A stretch of DNA of 64,000 nt from the NCBI GenBank assembly GCA_023374025.1, contig SIJG01000026.1, positions 1,140,212 through 1,204,211 on the forward strand, in the 5' to 3' direction. Positions 60,464 through 64,000 of this stretch are shown in pieces; positions within the stretch are counted from its first letter, which is position 1; every line of letters begins with the position of its first letter. Made by a program: the position numbers and the translations under genes. The notes below the pieces were generated by a model. The model saw nothing but the letters and a program-made list of their open reading frames with translations. It made no database searches and had not been told where the DNA came from. The stretch is from Heterodera schachtii (Eukaryota; Nematoda; Chromadorea; Rhabditida; Heteroderidae).

Positions 60464-62809
60464 ATGGTGCCGGTTATGCGAAGTCCGCCATTAACGCGAC
60501 AAAGAGCGTTAAATCTCGGCATACAATTGCGAAACGAGGGCATAGGAGTTGCGCAAGAACAGCAGCGAGTTCAGCAACAGCACTCCGACGTCGGGAATGC
60601 TCCTTTGCGCGAAAACGAAAATCGCCAAAGTCGCGTTTCATCGGTTTCATCTGTTTTAGGACCCGACACAATTCACCGGCGACTTTTGCAAATCCCAAAT
60701 CCACGGAACGATATGGACGCGCAACAAAATCGAAACGATTTGGATGAAAATGCTCTTTTGGACGCCAATGGTGACTCAATTTTTGGTAACGAAAATCCCC
60801 ATGAACAAAATTTGGGTGGAGAAAATGTTCGAAATACAGTTAGTGTTGTGAGAAGCATTGACCAGGGGAGAGTGCATGTTGATATTGTGGATGATTTTGG
60901 GTTTCACCCGGGCATGACTTCGACCCCAAATGCGGTCGCAAATTACCAGCGTGGTGAACTGAGTTGGATGCTCAATCAACCACCGGCAGTCCACCAACGC
61001 AATTTAATGCTGGAGGAACAGCATTTTCGTTTCGTCGCACAGCCTAACGCCAGGGAACGTGCTGAATCAAGAGAACAACCTTATTTCCGACAAGCGCAGC
61101 AACCAATGAATGTCCGACCACAACAAAATGCCGAATATCATCAGCAGTACACTCACCAGCGAAATTTTCCGCAGCTCGAAATGCGTGAACCCCATCAACA
61201 AAACCAACGCAATTTTGTTGAAAATAACCAACAAATGCGTTATTACGCAAATGCTGCTCCCAAATTTTGTCATGACCCAATAAATGTTCCACAAACAAAT
61301 TGCCAAGGGCCGGTACAATCCCCGCTTAGTAATTTGGAGTATGTGCTGATTCTCGACCGTCTTCCCGAGCTAAAAGGGAACGAAGGCGCTGATAAAGTGC
61401 GCTATTTTTTCAAAAAATTTGTGTCTGCGACAGAGGGATGGCCGGACAAAAAACGGATTTCCTCTCTCGAATCAAAAATTTCGGGCAGAGCTGAGCGTGC
61501 GTTCAATGCTGCTTTGGCAAATCAGCCATACCGGTTTGATGCAATTCGCCGAGCAATGCAAGCGCATTTAGAGGAGACTGATTGCAGAGAGATGGGCGCT
61601 TTTGATGAGCTTATGAACGGGGTGAAGAGAAAACAGAACGAAAGCATGGATGCACTTGCCGATCGGGTTCAGAACGTAGTCCAACGCGCATATCCCGGCC
61701 TAACCCAAAACTTGATTGACGAATATGCTACAAAGCATTTAATTCGTGCTTTGTCGAACCCGGAATTGTCTTTGTCGCTTGAAATAGCACGCCGGCCTGG
61801 CATGTGCTTCGACGAATTTGTCGCATTGGCTGCTCGTGCAGAGTCAATCCAAAAGGCGACCAAAAATGTGTCAACCGAACGTCAAAACATTGACGAAAGA
61901 AATCGTCCTATACAGCGAAATTTTTCCCAATTTGGGCAGCAATTCCAAACTCAGCAAAAATCAAAATTTTCACAAAATTTTCAACCGCGTGAAAACATTG
62001 TTTGTTACAACTGTAATGAACCCGGGCACTTTTCTCGTGACTGTCGACGACGAAAACAAAATTTCGATAACAGGGCTAACCAAAGCCACGCAGTGCCCGC
62101 CACTGGAGCCAATAGTTTTCAGATCCGGCCAAATGGTCCTGAAAATCGAGCACTTCCACAGACTTCTACAAAAGAGTCTGATCAACGTCGTTCACAAAAT
62201 TTTTTAAAACAAAACTGCATAATTATGCAAGAAGAGGCACCGCCTGAAGTTTTTTGCCGCGGCGTACAGCTTTCGTCCGAAATCGAGGAATTTTTAGAAA
62301 ATGAGTTCAAAGGAAAAAATGAGGAACAAAACGAAGTGAAAAGTTTGAGCCGAGTCGGGAAGATTTTAGTCATAAAAGTTGAGACTTTTGGTGCCAAAAC
62401 CGAAGCAATGATCGACGGAGGAGCACAAATTTCGTTGATCGGCGCTTCATTCCTGTATAAATTGATCAGAGAAAACGGCTTAAACCTGCAAAAAGCAAAT
62501 TTTGCCCGTACAAAGGACCGAATTGCCGACGTCAATGGAAAGGAACTTCAATGCTTTGGCACCCTTACATTGCCAATTCTTCGAAAAGGCTGTGTCGAAG
62601 TGCCTATCCATTTTTACGTGACCAGTGCCCCATTTGGGTTCGACATTTTGTTCGGAACAAATTCATTAACTGCACTCGGTTTTTCACTGTACGATGCACC
62701 AAACAAAGAACTTATAAAGTTTGAAGAAGCGACCAAAAGTGAAAATGCAGTCAGAATTATCTTCAACACAATACTGCAGCCACGGACTTCCAAATTCGTC
62801 CAAATGTAA
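60464..62809 (+). CDS. Gag-protease polyprotein of a Ty3/gypsy retrotransposon
   Basis: I take the first ATG (60464), giving 781 codons; the frame is open slightly upstream without an ATG. Residues 1-290 are Gln/Asn/Arg rich and low in structure. Residues about 291-466 (LEYVLILDRLPELKGNEG to AESIQKAT) match the capsid-like gag region of gypsy-type elements. One zinc knuckle of the CX2CX4HX4C type follows (C514, C517, H522, C527; CYNCNEPGHFSRDC), which binds RNA. Residues about 620-740 resemble retropepsin: a beta-rich lead, then AMIDGGAQISLIG with Asp651, and DILFGTNSL near 727. The active-site triplet reads Asp-Gly-Gly instead of the usual Asp-Thr/Ser-Gly. The TAA at 62807 is in the same frame as the pol segment that follows. 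G+C is far above the surroundings. The product would form virus-like particles in the cytoplasm. Confidence 0.9.
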   Translation: MVPVMRSPPLTRQRALNLGIQLRNEGIGVAQEQQRVQQQHSDVGNAPLRENENRQSRVSSVSSVLGPDTIHRRLLQIPNPRNDMDAQQNRNDLDENALLDANGDSIFGNENPHEQNLGGENVRNTVSVVRSIDQGRVHVDIVDDFGFHPGMTSTPNAVANYQRGELSWMLNQPPAVHQRNLMLEEQHFRFVAQPNARERAESREQPYFRQAQQPMNVRPQQNAEYHQQYTHQRNFPQLEMREPHQQNQRNFVENNQQMRYYANAAPKFCHDPINVPQTNCQGPVQSPLSNLEYVLILDRLPELKGNEGADKVRYFFKKFVSATEGWPDKKRISSLESKISGRAERAFNAALANQPYRFDAIRRAMQAHLEETDCREMGAFDELMNGVKRKQNESMDALADRVQNVVQRAYPGLTQNLIDEYATKHLIRALSNPELSLSLEIARRPGMCFDEFVALAARAESIQKATKNVSTERQNIDERNRPIQRNFSQFGQQFQTQQKSKFSQNFQPRENIVCYNCNEPGHFSRDCRRRKQNFDNRANQSHAVPATGANSFQIRPNGPENRALPQTSTKESDQRRSQNFLKQNCIIMQEEAPPEVFCRGVQLSSEIEEFLENEFKGKNEEQNEVKSLSRVGKILVIKVETFGAKTEAMIDGGAQISLIGASFLYKLIRENGLNLQKANFARTKDRIADVNGKELQCFGTLTLPILRKGCVEVPIHFYVTSAPFGFDILFGTNSLTALGFSLYDAPNKELIKFEEATKSENAVRIIFNTILQPRTSKFVQM

Positions 62810-63532
62810 GTTGGAAAGCAATGGAACGGCCAAGACGTGCTGATTTGCCCAGTGCCAAACGAAACGGAAATCAAACTGGAGCAATCAGTTGGAAAAGTTG
62901 AAAATGGAAAAGTTGTGTGTCAAATTTCAAATTTGTCTTCAATGACGGAACAAATCGAAGGCAAAACAATAGTTGGCAATGTCGAGACACTCGAATCGAC
63001 ATGGGAAGCCGACAATTCGCTTCTTCCGTCAAAAATTTTCAGAATCGATCATTGTCAAAACGGAAACAAAATTGAAAAAGCTGAACAGGCTTTGAAAATT
63101 GGACAAATCCCACCGGAAGGAAAGGACGATTTAATGGATTTGTTACACAATTTTGAACAAATTTTCGCCTTCTCTGAAGAAGAGCTGAGTCAAACAAATT
63201 TGGCTAGCCATCACATCGACACAGGAAATGCGGTCCCAATTCGCTCAAGAATGCGACCAGTGCCTTATGCATACAGAGAGAAAGTATCTGAAATGATCCA
63301 AAACTATCTTGGACGCGGTATCATCCGCCCTTCATCTTCCCCGTGGGCATCTCCAATTGTCATTGTGCCAAAAAAAGATGGCACTCTTCGATTCTGTGTG
63401 GACTACAGGGGACTAAACTCAGTCACTGTAAAAGACGCTTACCCGTTACCGAATATCGACAATACACTATTGGCACTCGGGGGTAAAAAATTCTTCTCTA
63501 CACTCGATTTCCTTTTTAGCTTTTTTTTTTAA
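62810..63532 (+). pseudogene. Truncated pol: start of reverse transcriptase, Ty3/gypsy
   Basis: This follows the gag-protease stop with no gap and in the same frame, and reads as coding from its first codon, but it has no in-frame ATG near its start. The N-terminal part links protease to RT. From about 63235 typical RT sequence appears: RMRPVPYAYREKV, then GRGIIRPSSSPWASPIVIV, KKDGTLRFCVDYRGLNSVT and DAYPLPNIDNTL, ending in FFSTLD, where Asp (63506-63508) is the first catalytic aspartate. The homology then stops: the next codons are Phe/Leu/Ser from a T-run and the frame ends at 63530. The YxDD box, RNase H and integrase are absent. The rest may lie beyond the inserted sequence outside the window. 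As it stands the copy cannot make functional RT. Confidence 0.85.
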
Positions 63533-64000
63533 AAGATAGCTGAGCTCAAGCTCTACAAAGTTGACCGCGCACTTTTAAATCGCCCCAAAGAAAGTTTTTT
63601 GGAAAACTAAGTTTTTTGAATTTGGTTTTTTTTTCTGGTGGTTTTTCGATTTTTGCATATATTCAAGTTATCTAGAGGGGGGAAGTGTGGGAAGGTAAAA
63701 GATGCTCCTAACGATGGCGCGTCTTTTAAAAAAAAAATTGGCGCGCCAGCACTAAGTTAAGTGCCCGGACCCCCTTTAGCCCCTGGCCCACTTGGGGGTC
63801 TGAAAAAGTTAGACTCGGGGGGAAGTGTGTTTTAGCGAATGCATAGTTCCGGCGCTTTTATATATTATTATAGAGCTCTCCGAGGGGAACATTTTAAAAA
63901 AAAATTTGGACCCCTAGCCCCAGGTTGAGTAGGTCTTTTGTCCGGAAAACTGGTCAAAATGGTCGAATTTGACTGGGAGTTTGGGGTTTTGGGGGTAGTT
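63511..64000. repeat. Unrelated GC-richer repeat interrupting pol (runs off the window)
   Basis: It starts at a T-run within the RT frame and has no frame homologous to pol. It contains GAGCTCAAGCTCTACAAAG, GGGGGAAGTGTG twice, TAGAGCTCTCCGAGGGG and CCCCTAGCCCC words. AGAGCTxTCxCGA-like words and AATTTTT runs recall the inside of the Helitron-like element (18.9-19.0 kb), so it may be a related element. Its right end is not visible. Confidence 0.5.

Noticed and set aside
60474..62884. Many minus-strand and off-frame ORFs of 61-129 codons
   Set aside because: They shadow the gag-protease frame, which has clear domains.

Overview
The window is eukaryotic and extremely AT-rich, by eye roughly four fifths A+T. 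It looks like a gene-poor, repeat-dominated block of an invertebrate genome. A nematode with an AT-rich genome, such as a root-knot or related plant parasite, is my best guess, but nothing seen fixes the species. Supporting points are the animal-type Ty3/gypsy retroelement, short splice signals of nematode type, and a candidate 53-nt intron. I see no rRNA, no convincing tRNA, no CRISPR array and no bacterial operon structure.

Positions 1-59.7 kb hold no long reading frame. Almost all of it is AT-rich DNA that seems to be a mosaic of old repeats; several homologous pairs can still be aligned by eye, for example 4.26-5.0 kb with 39.5 and 51.6 kb, and 13.3 kb with 52.2 kb. Set into this are younger, GC-richer mobile elements: a non-autonomous Helitron-like element (18209-20988) carrying a 21-bp minisatellite; a foldback element with tandem-repeat inverted ends and a 9-bp flanking duplication (38160-38908); a 351-bp hairpin element nested in an older repeat (55700-56050); a 355-bp terminal-inverted-repeat element (27944-28298); and three scraps of a CCGG-rich family. 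A very large inverted repeat has two near-identical 3.05-kb arms around a 762-bp spacer (30088-36957). A 285-bp repeat (17530, 23392) and a 419-bp repeat (41820, 43838) are recent direct duplications.

Two small gene candidates lie in the desert and are too short or too split to show as long frames. One is at 17851-18065: a 50- or 53-residue peptide with a signal-peptide-like start and possibly one 53-nt intron. The other is two phase-compatible exons at 58040-58127 and 59081-59270, with a hydrophobic N-terminal anchor. Both are tentative.

From about 59.7 kb composition changes sharply to the body of a Ty3/gypsy retrotransposon on the + strand. It has a leader with six copies of a small hairpin word, a 781-codon gag-protease frame (capsid-like region, one zinc knuckle, retropepsin-like region), one in-frame stop, then an in-frame pol segment. 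Pol is cut inside reverse transcriptase, just after the first catalytic aspartate, by unrelated GC-rich repeat DNA that runs to the window end. No 3' LTR, RNase H or integrase is present here, so this copy is broken within the window.
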